A DNA stretch of 19,316 nucleotides from CAZTGZ01 sp044339595 (GTDB lineage: Bacteria > Bacteroidota > Bacteroidia > NS11-12g > UBA9320), in NCBI GenBank assembly GCA_044339595.1, contig JBIIVF010000036.1, forward strand, positions 1 through 19,316. The letters are read 5' to 3'. Of the stretch, positions 1 to 6,797 are shown piece by piece; the first letter of the stretch is position 1; each line of letters starts with the position of its first letter. Below the pieces are notes generated by a model. It ran no database searches and had not been told where the DNA came from. It worked only from the letters and a program-made list of their open reading frames with translations. Both the position numbers and the translations under genes were made by a program.

Positions 1-1
1 C

Positions 2-1585
2 TTTAGAAATTCCATCATACAATATACCAAGGTTGATTTGAATTGGTTCTTTGATCAGTGGCTCACGACAACCCAAACCATCGACTACAAGGTAGGTAAA
101 ATCAAACGTTTAAAGAGCAGTGGAAAAGCGGCCTATGCTTACGAAGTTAGCTTGAAGCGCAAGGGCGATATGCAAATGCCGTTGGATATTCGGGCTATTG
201 ACCGGCAAGGGGGAAGCTATGAATATCACATTCCCAATACCTGGTTTGAAAAAGAAGGTGGTCATGCCATATTGCCCGCCTGGAAAGCCTGGGACATCCT
301 ATATCCTGAATACAAAGCCCGCATCGAATTAAATGCCCCCCTTAAAAATCTGGTGATTGATCCTTCTGATCGTTTGGCCGACATTTATCGCCTCGACAAC
401 AGCAAAAAATTTCCTTTATCTGTAAAGTTGGATGGCTTGAAGTCGCAAGGGGTGAGTTACAACAAATATCAAATCACCTGGAGGCCGGATGTTTGGTATA
501 ACGCCGTGGATGGAATCAAAGCAGGCTTACACCTGGATGGACAATATTTTCGTTACCGACACAAATTTGATTTAAACCTTTGGTATAACACCGGTTTACT
601 TCCGTTTGAAACTGTTGAAAATTACGACTTGCTGAGTTACCGTTTGAAGTATTCCGATCGGTTGTTTAAGCGATCCGAGTGGGAAATCGACAGTCGCTTT
701 TTGGATGGAATCACCCTGAATGCCCTCAGTTTAAATCATCGTTTCAGCAATGGAAATCGTTTGAGCGGAGGTTTTAAAAGCCTTTGGATGCATGATGTTA
801 GGTATCAAAACCGATGGGAGGGTGTGGCTTCAGATGAAGAAAAATGGAACAATTTTATGCAGGTGATGTTTTCGCATCCTTATAAGTGGATGAAAGGCTC
901 AGGATCCATTAAGCTGGATGCCCGAGCTTCAGCGTTTACTTCAGATTTTCAATATTCATGGCTCGGTTTAGAGTCTAAACATTCACAGCCCATGGGTAGA
1001 ACGGCGCTCAAAACCCGCATTTTTGGTCGTGTGTATGGTGGTAAAAACTTAGCTACCATGTCGCAACTGTACTTAGGCGGTGCATCCAACGAAGAAATGC
1101 TGGAAAGCAAATACACCCGTTCCAGGGGATTGTATCCGGATGAATGGGGCGCTTTACAGAACGGATTCAATCAGTTGCATGTTCCTGGAGGTTTGAATGT
1201 ACGCGGATATAGTAACTATCTCGCCACCAATAGTCAGGAGCAAGACACCTTTTTTACCTATGCCGGTAGGGCAGGTGCTTCTGTCAATGCCGAATGGGAT
1301 TTTACAGGTTTGATTCCGGTTAAAATGCCTAAGATCGCCTCTATCCTTCGACTGAATACTTATTTATTCGGAAATGCGGGTATGTTGTGGAATGATGCCG
1401 GAAACAGCGGAATCAGAACGGATGCCGGGTTGGGCACTTTGTGGACGTTGAATGCCGGTAAATTCACCAAAACCGAACCATTGCAGATTCGGGTTGATTT
1501 TCCGTTTTTTATGAACCGCATTCCGGTGGATGAAGCCAATTATTTGGGATTCAGGTGGATGATAGGAATACATAAAGCCATCTGA
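2..1585 (+). CDS. C-terminal part of putative M1-type metallopeptidase with outer-membrane beta-barrel (partial, 5' end outside window)
   Basis: The frame is open to the left edge with no stop, so the TTG at 38 is not a real start and the gene begins outside the window. The first visible part (FFDQWLTTTQTIDY and the following ~100 residues) resembles the end of the M1/gluzincin peptidase region with its beta-sandwich. The rest is rich in alternating hydrophobic/aromatic strands (for example YFRYRHKFDLNLWYN) and carries GGLNVRGY near residue 390, counting from base 38. This resembles the VRGF/Y motif of Omp85 barrels, and an amphipathic last strand (LGFRWMIGIH) ends the protein. The inferred location is the outer membrane, with the peptidase part in the periplasm or at the surface. 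The zinc-binding HExxH is not in the window, so catalytic status is unknown. The stop overlaps the start of the downstream lolD-like gene by one base, which suggests co-transcription. The barrel is more certain than the M1 assignment. Confidence 0.6.
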   Translation, partial: FRNSIIQYTKVDLNWFFDQWLTTTQTIDYKVGKIKRLKSSGKAAYAYEVSLKRKGDMQMPLDIRAIDRQGGSYEYHIPNTWFEKEGGHAILPAWKAWDILYPEYKARIELNAPLKNLVIDPSDRLADIYRLDNSKKFPLSVKLDGLKSQGVSYNKYQITWRPDVWYNAVDGIKAGLHLDGQYFRYRHKFDLNLWYNTGLLPFETVENYDLLSYRLKYSDRLFKRSEWEIDSRFLDGITLNALSLNHRFSNGNRLSGGFKSLWMHDVRYQNRWEGVASDEEKWNNFMQVMFSHPYKWMKGSGSIKLDARASAFTSDFQYSWLGLESKHSQPMGRTALKTRIFGRVYGGKNLATMSQLYLGGASNEEMLESKYTRSRGLYPDEWGALQNGFNQLHVPGGLNVRGYSNYLATNSQEQDTFFTYAGRAGASVNAEWDFTGLIPVKMPKIASILRLNTYLFGNAGMLWNDAGNSGIRTDAGLGTLWTLNAGKFTKTEPLQIRVDFPFFMNRIPVDEANYLGFRWMIGIHKAI

Positions 1586-2238
1586 TGATACTTGAACTCA
1601 AAAATATTTCAAAGTCTTACGGACCGCTGCAGGTATTGAAGCAAATCGACCTGGTGATCCCGGAGGGCAAGATCACGGCCATTGTGGGCCCATCGGGAGC
1701 CGGCAAAAGCACTTTACTTCAAATCATGGGTAGTTTAGACCGTCCGGATAGCGGAGAAGTGCGTTTCAACGACCAGCGCATTGAAGGCATGAATACTTCA
1801 CAACTGGCCAAATTTAGAAACGAGCATATCGGCTTTGTGTTTCAGTTTCATCATTTATTGCCTGAATTTACCGCCCTCGAAAATGTGTGTATTCCGGCTT
1901 ATGCAGGCAATCGACCCGTGAAAGAAACCAAAACGCGCGCGGAACAATTGTTGACAGGTCTCGGCTTACAAGACCGGATGCACCATAAACCTTCTGCCAT
2001 GAGTGGAGGTGAACAACAACGTGTGGCCGTAGCCAGGGCATTGATGAACAAACCTGCCATTGTCATGGCTGACGAACCCAGCGGCAACCTCGATACTGCG
2101 AATGCATTGGCTCTTCATGATTTATTTTTTCGTCTCCGCGATGAAATGGGTCAAACTTTCGTCATCGTCACCCACAACCCTGAACTCGCTGCTCGGGCTG
2201 ATTTTTTGGTGAAGATGAAGGATGGGCGTGTGGAGTGA
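1585..2238 (+). CDS. lolD: ABC transporter ATP-binding protein, LolD-type
   Basis: This 217-residue protein has the length and motif order of the LolD/MacB ATPase family: Walker A GPSGAGKST at 35-43, Q-loop Gln87, signature MSGGEQQ at 139-145, Walker B IVMADE at 159-164 followed by PSGNLD, and switch His197. Such ATPases power release of lipoproteins from the inner membrane by LolCE-type permeases, or related efflux/cell-division complexes; the sequence alone does not separate these uses. No permease gene lies beside it, which is common for lolD in Bacteroidota. The start ATG shares one base with the TGA of the upstream barrel protein (TGATG), implying translational coupling. The two lobe motifs are intact, so it should be a working ATPase. 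Confidence 0.9.
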   Translation: MILELKNISKSYGPLQVLKQIDLVIPEGKITAIVGPSGAGKSTLLQIMGSLDRPDSGEVRFNDQRIEGMNTSQLAKFRNEHIGFVFQFHHLLPEFTALENVCIPAYAGNRPVKETKTRAEQLLTGLGLQDRMHHKPSAMSGGEQQRVAVARALMNKPAIVMADEPSGNLDTANALALHDLFFRLRDEMGQTFVIVTHNPELAARADFLVKMKDGRVE

Positions 2239-2256
2239 TATTTTTGTTGGTGAATT

Positions 2257-2373
2257 GGGGCTGCTGTATTGTCTCCCGAGGTCCCTGCGGAGACCTCAGG
2301 AGTACAGGGCTCTGGCGTTGAGTGAGGGATTTGATCGTGATTTAGATGGGAGAAGGGGGCTGCTGTTTTGTCT
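2257..2373. repeat. 18-bp direct repeats flanking an imperfect hairpin
   Basis: Two copies of GGGGCTGCTGTNTTGTCT occur at 2257-2274 and 2356-2373, 99 bp apart and differing at one base (A or T). Next to the first copy is an inverted repeat: 2273-2283 (CTCCCGAGGTC) against 2292-2302 (GACCTCAGGAG), with two further pairs possible inside the loop if one A is bulged. The single C/A mismatch on the plus strand is a G-U wobble on the minus strand. There is no T-run after either arm, so it is not a classical terminator. It resembles a REP-like palindromic element between two convergent genes. Confidence 0.55.
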
Positions 2374-2383
2374 GATTATCAAT

Positions 2384-2459
2384 TCATCATTACATCGTTT
2401 CATCATTACATCATTTCATCATTACATCGTTTCATCATTTCATCATTTTCCTCATCATT
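2384..2459. repeat. Octamer tandem array (TCATCATT / ACATCRTT)
   Basis: Eight contiguous 8-base units run from 2384 to 2447: TCATCATT, ACATCGTT, TCATCATT, ACATCATT, TCATCATT, ACATCGTT, TCATCATT, TCATCATT. After TTCC one more TCATCATT follows at 2452-2459. The larger period is 16 bases. The array is not confined to the spacer: it contains the stop codon (2435-2437 on the minus strand) and encodes the last residues MMRKMMK of the minus-strand Mur ligase. Confidence 0.85.
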
Positions 2460-4177
2460 CCAATCGGATCATCCAAAACATCACTCAAAGCAACAATCAA
2501 TGAGCCCTTTTGAGCCCGGTTTAAGACATAGGTAAGAGGTTCGTCGTCATCGTTAATATGATGGACAGGCAGGGATGGTTTTACGGATTGAATGCCTTGT
2601 TTAAGCAATTGGATAATATCAGCTGCGGTTCTTCCACGCAGGAACTTTTTTTGATGGATAAAGATTTCATCGAACATCTCCGCACTCAGGCGCCCCAGTT
2701 CGATGATGTCTTCATCGCGTCGGTCGCCGGTACCCACAATAATTCCTTGTTTGGGGTGATGCGTCACCGTTTTTAGGTAATCTCGAATGCCTCTGAAACC
2801 ATCGGGATTATGGGCAAAATCGACCAAAACATGCACGCTTTTGATTTCAAAATGGTTCATCCTGCCGGGTGTTTGTTCAGCCGATGGATAAAAAGTTTGC
2901 AGGGCTGCTGCGATTTGTTCAACGGAAATGCCCTTCAGATAGGCAGCCAATGAAGCCGCCAAAGCATTTTGCACCATAAAAGATAAACTTCCATTGAAGG
3001 TAATCGGTATATCTTCCACTTTGACAACTTCAAGTTTCTTTCCCTGATCCCAAATACAGAGATGTCGATTTTCGACACTTGCTCCGGGTTTTCCGGCAAG
3101 CACATGGGCGCTGAAGGCATTAGAAAGGCTGTGCAAAGAAAACAGGGCAACCTGGCTCTTGGCCCGATGCTGCATGTCTAACGTAAAATGGTTATCTGCG
3201 TTGAGCACGGTATAGCCTTCGGGTAGCGAGGAATGCATCACCACTTCTTTCACCTTGCTCAAATCTTCTAAAGTATGAATATCAGATATACCGAGATGAT
3301 CGTCCTGAATATTGGTAATGACTGAAATATCGCTGAAAGCAAATCCCAATCCGGCGCGCAAGATGCCGCCCCGCGCTGTTTCGAGCACGGCTGCAGATAC
3401 ATCAGGATGGGTAAGCACTTCCATGGCACTGATTGGTCCGGTGGTGTCGCCCTGATCAATCATCTGCTTACCAACATAAATGCCATCACTGGTGGTAAAT
3501 CCAACAGTTTCACCTGTTTCAGATAGGATATGAGCAATGAGTCGGGTAGTGGTCGTTTTTCCGTTGCTGCCGGTCACGGCGATGATTGGAATTCGAAAAT
3601 CAGCAGGGTTCAGCAATTCAATGAAACCATCAGGATTGCTTTTTATTTCACTCAATGGAATCCTCTTTTGATGAATGCCAACCCCAATTTGTAAGGTTTC
3701 TTCATCCATTACATAACAGGGAATCTGATGAGTGAGCAATTGATCACAAATTTTAGCGGCAGCGATGGCGCTGCTTTCCTTTTCCTTGGTTTCGAGCAAT
3801 TGCTGTGCGGCGAAGTTTAGATCATTTTCACTAAAATCGGGCTTCTGCATCAATTCAATGGCTAATTGAGCCGCTCGCCTTCCACAACTTTCCTCCACAT
3901 AAGAAAACAACACAACATACACCCCGGTATCATGGGTAGTGATTACTTTGGTGAATAGAACGGGCATTTCGGCCCTATCCAGCAAGGTGGAAATGGTGTC
4001 AAGCAATTTAGCTAAGGCAATCTCATTTTTTCCGGGAAGCGCCGCTCTGTTCAAATTCTCCAGATCCGAAGAAGCGGATCCCGGCGATTCAAATTGCACC
4101 CGCAATTGAATCTGCTTCCGATATTCTTGACTAAAATAATTGGCACCCCTCAAGGCCTGTATATGAATCAATTTCAT
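2435..4177 (-). CDS. Mur ligase family protein related to cyanophycin synthetase, without ATP-grasp domain
   Basis: The 580-residue product begins like cyanophycin synthetase (CphA): LRGANYFS at 9-16, GVYVVLFSYVEE at 85-96, and a VGIHQKRI stretch (166-173) matching the end of the CphA N domain. In CphA an ATP-grasp domain of roughly 300 residues comes next. Here only about 20 residues separate this point from a full Mur-ligase domain: P-loop TGSNGKTTT at 202-210, LETARGGILR at 265-274, TNIQDDHLG at 288-296, then PGRMN, DFAHNPDGF, GDRRDEDI and RGRTAADI, all typical of the CphA ligase domain. A reaction cannot be assigned: Mur ligases join an amino acid to an acyl-phosphate-activated carboxylate, but the partner activity that CphA carries in its ATP-grasp half is absent. 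The ATG at 4175-4177 gives the family N terminus; no clear Shine-Dalgarno is present. No cyanophycinase or second cphA is nearby. Confidence 0.85.
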   Translation of the reverse strand: MKLIHIQALRGANYFSQEYRKQIQLRVQFESPGSASSDLENLNRAALPGKNEIALAKLLDTISTLLDRAEMPVLFTKVITTHDTGVYVVLFSYVEESCGRRAAQLAIELMQKPDFSENDLNFAAQQLLETKEKESSAIAAAKICDQLLTHQIPCYVMDEETLQIGVGIHQKRIPLSEIKSNPDGFIELLNPADFRIPIIAVTGSNGKTTTTRLIAHILSETGETVGFTTSDGIYVGKQMIDQGDTTGPISAMEVLTHPDVSAAVLETARGGILRAGLGFAFSDISVITNIQDDHLGISDIHTLEDLSKVKEVVMHSSLPEGYTVLNADNHFTLDMQHRAKSQVALFSLHSLSNAFSAHVLAGKPGASVENRHLCIWDQGKKLEVVKVEDIPITFNGSLSFMVQNALAASLAAYLKGISVEQIAAALQTFYPSAEQTPGRMNHFEIKSVHVLVDFAHNPDGFRGIRDYLKTVTHHPKQGIIVGTGDRRDEDIIELGRLSAEMFDEIFIHQKKFLRGRTAADIIQLLKQGIQSVKPSLPVHHINDDDEPLTYVLNRAQKGSLIVALSDVLDDPIGMMRKMMK

Positions 4178-4208
4178 TCTGAATGCAACTTACACTAAAT
4201 TTTGAAGG

Positions 4209-4229
4209 TAGAAGTTAGAAATTAGAAGA
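4209..4229. repeat. Three heptamers TAGAAGT-TAGAAAT-TAGAAGA
   Basis: Three consecutive 7-base units with the core TAGAA lie 32 bases upstream of the Mur ligase start. The array is short, but the seven-base period is the same as in the other arrays of the window. Confidence 0.5.
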
Positions 4230-4334
4230 AGAGGGTGGTTCTTGTTCAAATTTTTTCGTTGTTTGATATTCGCTGTTGAATTTTATTGGAGCTGCATTCT
4301 TCATTCGCATTTCAGCACTCGTAATTTCTCATTA

Positions 4335-4376
4335 AATTAAACTTTAATCATCAAACATTAATCATTAAACATTAAA
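4335..4376. repeat. Heptamer array, CATTAAT type (six units)
   Basis: Units are AATTAAA, CTTTAAT, CATCAAA, CATTAAT, CATTAAA, CATTAAA, in register over 42 bases. The same unit, or its reverse complement ATTAATG, forms the arrays at 12770-12811 and 13339-13373. The right end merges into the A-run of the terminator at 4371-4407. Confidence 0.7.
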
Positions 4377-4407
4377 AAAGGCCGGCTGATTAACACAACC
4401 GACCTTT
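4371..4407 (-). terminator. Intrinsic terminator on the minus strand
   Basis: Read on the minus strand, AAAGGTCGGTT pairs with AGCCGGCCTTT in an 11-bp stem with two G-U wobbles and a 9-base loop, followed by a run of T (the A-run at 4374-4379 of the plus strand). On the plus strand the two wobbles become C/A mismatches and no T-run follows, so the element is strand-specific. It lies upstream of the Mur ligase start and downstream of no annotated minus-strand gene, so it ends either an unannotated small RNA or an attenuated leader. Confidence 0.55.
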
Positions 4408-4588
4408 ACCAATAACCAACTATATTGAATTTACCCTACTTATTCAACGATAGAATTCCTGAAAGGTTTTACCGACCTCAAAAAAGAATATCATTTGAAT
4501 GTCAAAATTTTATTTGCATCCTTCAAATGGCCGATAAATCCTTCAATTAGATAGCGGATGCTGAAAGCCTTGTGATTTAGTTTTATTT
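4377..4588 (-). ncRNA. Candidate minus-strand small RNA or leader
   Basis: This is inferred from its two ends only. A perfect -7 box (TATGTTTG, minus strand, 4602-4595) would start a transcript near 4588, and the intrinsic terminator would stop it near 4372, giving about 210 nt. Within it GCATCC and GGATGC can pair around a loop carrying two TTGAAGGAT copies. I do not recognise a known RNA family. It could also be a regulated leader of the Mur ligase gene, or the -7 box may be chance. Confidence 0.22.
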
Positions 4589-4591
4589 TTG
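4584..4591 (+). promoter_or_regulatory. Bacteroidota -7 box for the DUF5606-pepF operon
   Basis: TATTTTTG matches TAnnTTTG exactly and ends 17 bases before the ATG at 4609, a usual distance in Bacteroidota. No clear TTG -33 element is seen at the expected spacing. Confidence 0.55.
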
Positions 4592-4608
4592 CATCAAACA
4601 TAATTTAC

Positions 4609-5064
4609 ATGGCAGAACTGAAAGACATTGTTTCTATCTCCGGACAACCCGGTTTACACCTCATCATTGGTAAAAGAGCCAACGGCCTGATCGTTGAAAC
4701 CTTGGATGCTTCTAAAAGAAGGTTTCCTACTTCTTTAACGCAAAAAGTATCCATCCTGGAAGATATCTCTATCTATACCTATGAAGGAGATATTAAACTG
4801 ATCGAGGTGTTCAGAAACCTGCATCAATTGGTAAACAACGGATTTGACTTGGTAAGCAAAAACAACAGCAACGAAGAAGTGAAGACTTTCTTTAGAAAAG
4901 TGGTTCCGGAATACGATGAAGAAAAGGTCTATGTTTCAGACATGTTGAAAGTATCTTTGTGGTATCAAATATTGAAAGATTCCATTTCATTTGACGCAGC
5001 TCCAACTGAGGAGAATCAGGCGGCTGCTGAAGAAACAACGGCTCCTGAGGTCACCGAAGCATAA
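4609..5064 (+). CDS. DUF5606 domain-containing protein
   Basis: The 151-residue protein begins MAELKDIVSISGQPGLHLII and continues with LIVETLDASKRR and VSILEDISIYT, the pattern of the DUF5606 family, a small conserved protein of Bacteroidota with no established function. The DUF spans about residues 3-125, and the last 20 or so residues are an acidic Glu/Ala/Thr-rich tail that is likely disordered. It has no signal peptide or membrane segment, so it should be cytoplasmic. It is first in an operon: only five bases separate its stop from the peptidase start. The start is supported by the -7 box at 4584. Confidence 0.85.
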   Translation: MAELKDIVSISGQPGLHLIIGKRANGLIVETLDASKRRFPTSLTQKVSILEDISIYTYEGDIKLIEVFRNLHQLVNNGFDLVSKNNSNEEVKTFFRKVVPEYDEEKVYVSDMLKVSLWYQILKDSISFDAAPTEENQAAAEETTAPEVTEA

Positions 5065-5069
5065 TTCTC

Positions 5070-6758
5070 ATGTCTTCCGAAAATTTCCTTCCTGCCAATC
5101 TGATTCTTTCAGATGCGGCGGATGTTTTGCCATTTTTTGAGGCCCTGATCCATGCTGAAATCCAATCAAAGGAAGCATTCAGCGCATGGCTCAAAAAGCG
5201 CAGTGACTTAGAAAGCTTTGTGAGCGAAGATTTTGCCTGGCGGTATATCCGCATGACTTGCAATACTTTAGATGAAACCATCAAGGCCATTTACCTGCAT
5301 TTTGTCACTGAAATTCAACCGGTGTTGGCACCCCTCAATGATCAACTGAATCAAAAGATGTTGGCCGAAGCCCATTGGGCAGATGATCAACACAAAGCTT
5401 TGATGTTGTATCTGAAAAGGGTGAAGAATGAGGCAGACCTATTTCGGGAAGAAAATATTCCCCTGCAAACCGAGGCACAAGAATTGGCGCAATCCTACTC
5501 TGCCCTTCAGGGAAATATGACGGTAACCCACCATGATCAGGTTTTAACTTTGTCGCAAGCGGCCCTTTTACTCAAGGAAAACAACCGCGCTCTTCGTCAG
5601 GAAGTGTATGAGAAAATCCAGCAAAGAAGATATTCAGACAAAGATGCACTTTCTGAGATTTATACCAAACTCAGGGCAGTCAGGCATCAAATGGCGGTAA
5701 ATTCGGGATTTCCGAATTTTAGAGATTACATGTTTACCGCCTTGAATCGCTTTGATTACACACCGGAAGATTGTTTTCAATTTCATGATTCCGTGCGGAA
5801 ATATATCGTTCCTTTAGCTGCAAAGATTCATGAGCGACGTAAAAAGGCCTTGTTGCTCGATAAGCTCCGGCCCTTCGATATGGATGCAGATCCCTTTGGC
5901 AGAAAACCATTGAAACCCTTCGGAAATGCCGGGGAATTATTGCTCAAAACAAAAGCCTGTTTGGCCAAAACGGATGCTTTTTTCGAATATACTTTGAAGA
6001 CCCTGGAAGAGATGAAACAGCTCGATCTGGACAGTCGGATCGGGAAGGCTCCGGGTGGGTATAACTATCCGCTCAGCAAAACAGGGGTGCCGTTTATTTT
6101 CATGAATGCTTCCGGAAGCCTTCGCGATGTAGAAACTTTGATTCATGAAGCAGGTCATGCGGTGCACAGCATGCTTACCCGCAACCTGGAACTGAGCGCC
6201 TACAAAGAAACTTCAGCTGAAGTGGCTGAATTGGCGTCGATGAGCATGGAATTGTTGACCCGACCGCATTGGTCTGAATTCTTTTCGGATGAATCAGATT
6301 TAAAGCGGGCTCTGAATGAACAATTGGAAGATATCATTCTCACTTTACCATGGATTGCGACCATCGATCGCTTTCAACATGAAGTCTATCTGAATCCTTC
6401 AGAAAGTGCAGAAGAAATCAATCTTCGATGGAAGAAGATCAGTGAAGAATTCTCAACCGGGAAAATTGACTTCAGCGGGTATGAACATTTCTCTGAATAC
6501 AGCTGGCAGCGACAATTGCATTTGTATGAAGTGCCATTTTATTACATTGAATATGGCTTTGCTCAACTCGGCGCACTGGCCATTTGGATGAGAAATATGA
6601 AGGAAGGACAGCTTGCCATTGAAGATTATAAAAAAGCCTTAGAAGCAGGTTACACGCAGTCTATACCTAAAATTTACAACCTCGCCGGAATTCAATTTGA
6701 TTTTAGCGACCGGTATATTCAGGATATTGCGCTATTCCTGGAAAAGCAAATTAACTAG
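5070..6758 (+). CDS. pepF: M3 family oligoendopeptidase (PepF-like)
   Basis: This 562-residue cytoplasmic zinc peptidase has the M3 active site TLIHEAGHAVH: zinc ligands His359 and His363, catalytic Glu360, and Glu387 in AEVAELAS as the likely third ligand, at the spacing seen in neurolysin-type enzymes. The N-terminal ~200 residues are helical, as in PepF, and the C-terminal region has LYEVPFYYIEYGFAQLGALA, typical of oligoendopeptidase F. Its length fits the family. It would cleave short peptides in the cytoplasm. It follows the DUF5606 gene by five bases and should share its promoter. The adjacent solute-binding lipoprotein is convergent and not in the same transcript. Confidence 0.92.
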   Translation: MSSENFLPANLILSDAADVLPFFEALIHAEIQSKEAFSAWLKKRSDLESFVSEDFAWRYIRMTCNTLDETIKAIYLHFVTEIQPVLAPLNDQLNQKMLAEAHWADDQHKALMLYLKRVKNEADLFREENIPLQTEAQELAQSYSALQGNMTVTHHDQVLTLSQAALLLKENNRALRQEVYEKIQQRRYSDKDALSEIYTKLRAVRHQMAVNSGFPNFRDYMFTALNRFDYTPEDCFQFHDSVRKYIVPLAAKIHERRKKALLLDKLRPFDMDADPFGRKPLKPFGNAGELLLKTKACLAKTDAFFEYTLKTLEEMKQLDLDSRIGKAPGGYNYPLSKTGVPFIFMNASGSLRDVETLIHEAGHAVHSMLTRNLELSAYKETSAEVAELASMSMELLTRPHWSEFFSDESDLKRALNEQLEDIILTLPWIATIDRFQHEVYLNPSESAEEINLRWKKISEEFSTGKIDFSGYEHFSEYSWQRQLHLYEVPFYYIEYGFAQLGALAIWMRNMKEGQLAIEDYKKALEAGYTQSIPKIYNLAGIQFDFSDRYIQDIALFLEKQIN

Positions 6759-6761
6759 TTC

Positions 6762-6794
6762 GTTGCTCGTTTTTGGTTGCTCGTAATTCGTAAT
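6762..6794. repeat. Short direct repeats between convergent genes
   Basis: GTTGCTCGT occurs at 6762-6770 and 6776-6784, and TCGTAAT twice in tandem at 6781-6794. They fill the 39-bp gap between the pepF stop and the stop of the solute-binding protein. No hairpin with a T-run is evident. Confidence 0.5.
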
Positions 6795-6797
6795 TCT

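Larger units (their letters stand above)
4178..4608. other. 431-bp gene-free region between divergent genes
   Basis: From left to right it holds three TAGAARN heptamers (4209-4229), a CATTAAT-type heptamer array (4335-4376), a minus-strand intrinsic terminator (4371-4407), and overlapping divergent -7 boxes at 4584-4602. I found no convincing open reading frame in it on either strand. Confidence 0.7.

Noticed and set aside
2273..2302. Rho-independent terminator for lolD
   Set aside because: The stem has no T-run on either side, so it was listed as a palindrome and not a terminator.
2222..2503. Plus-strand frame of 93 codons after lolD
   Set aside because: It overlaps the end of lolD and runs through the palindrome and the octamer array; the Ser/His/Ile-rich product is a translation of the repeats.
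3503..3520. GTTTCACCTGTTTCAG as a parS site
   Set aside because: It shares only the left half of the consensus GTTTCACGTGAAAC, is not palindromic, and lies inside the Mur ligase coding region. I found no better parS match in the window.
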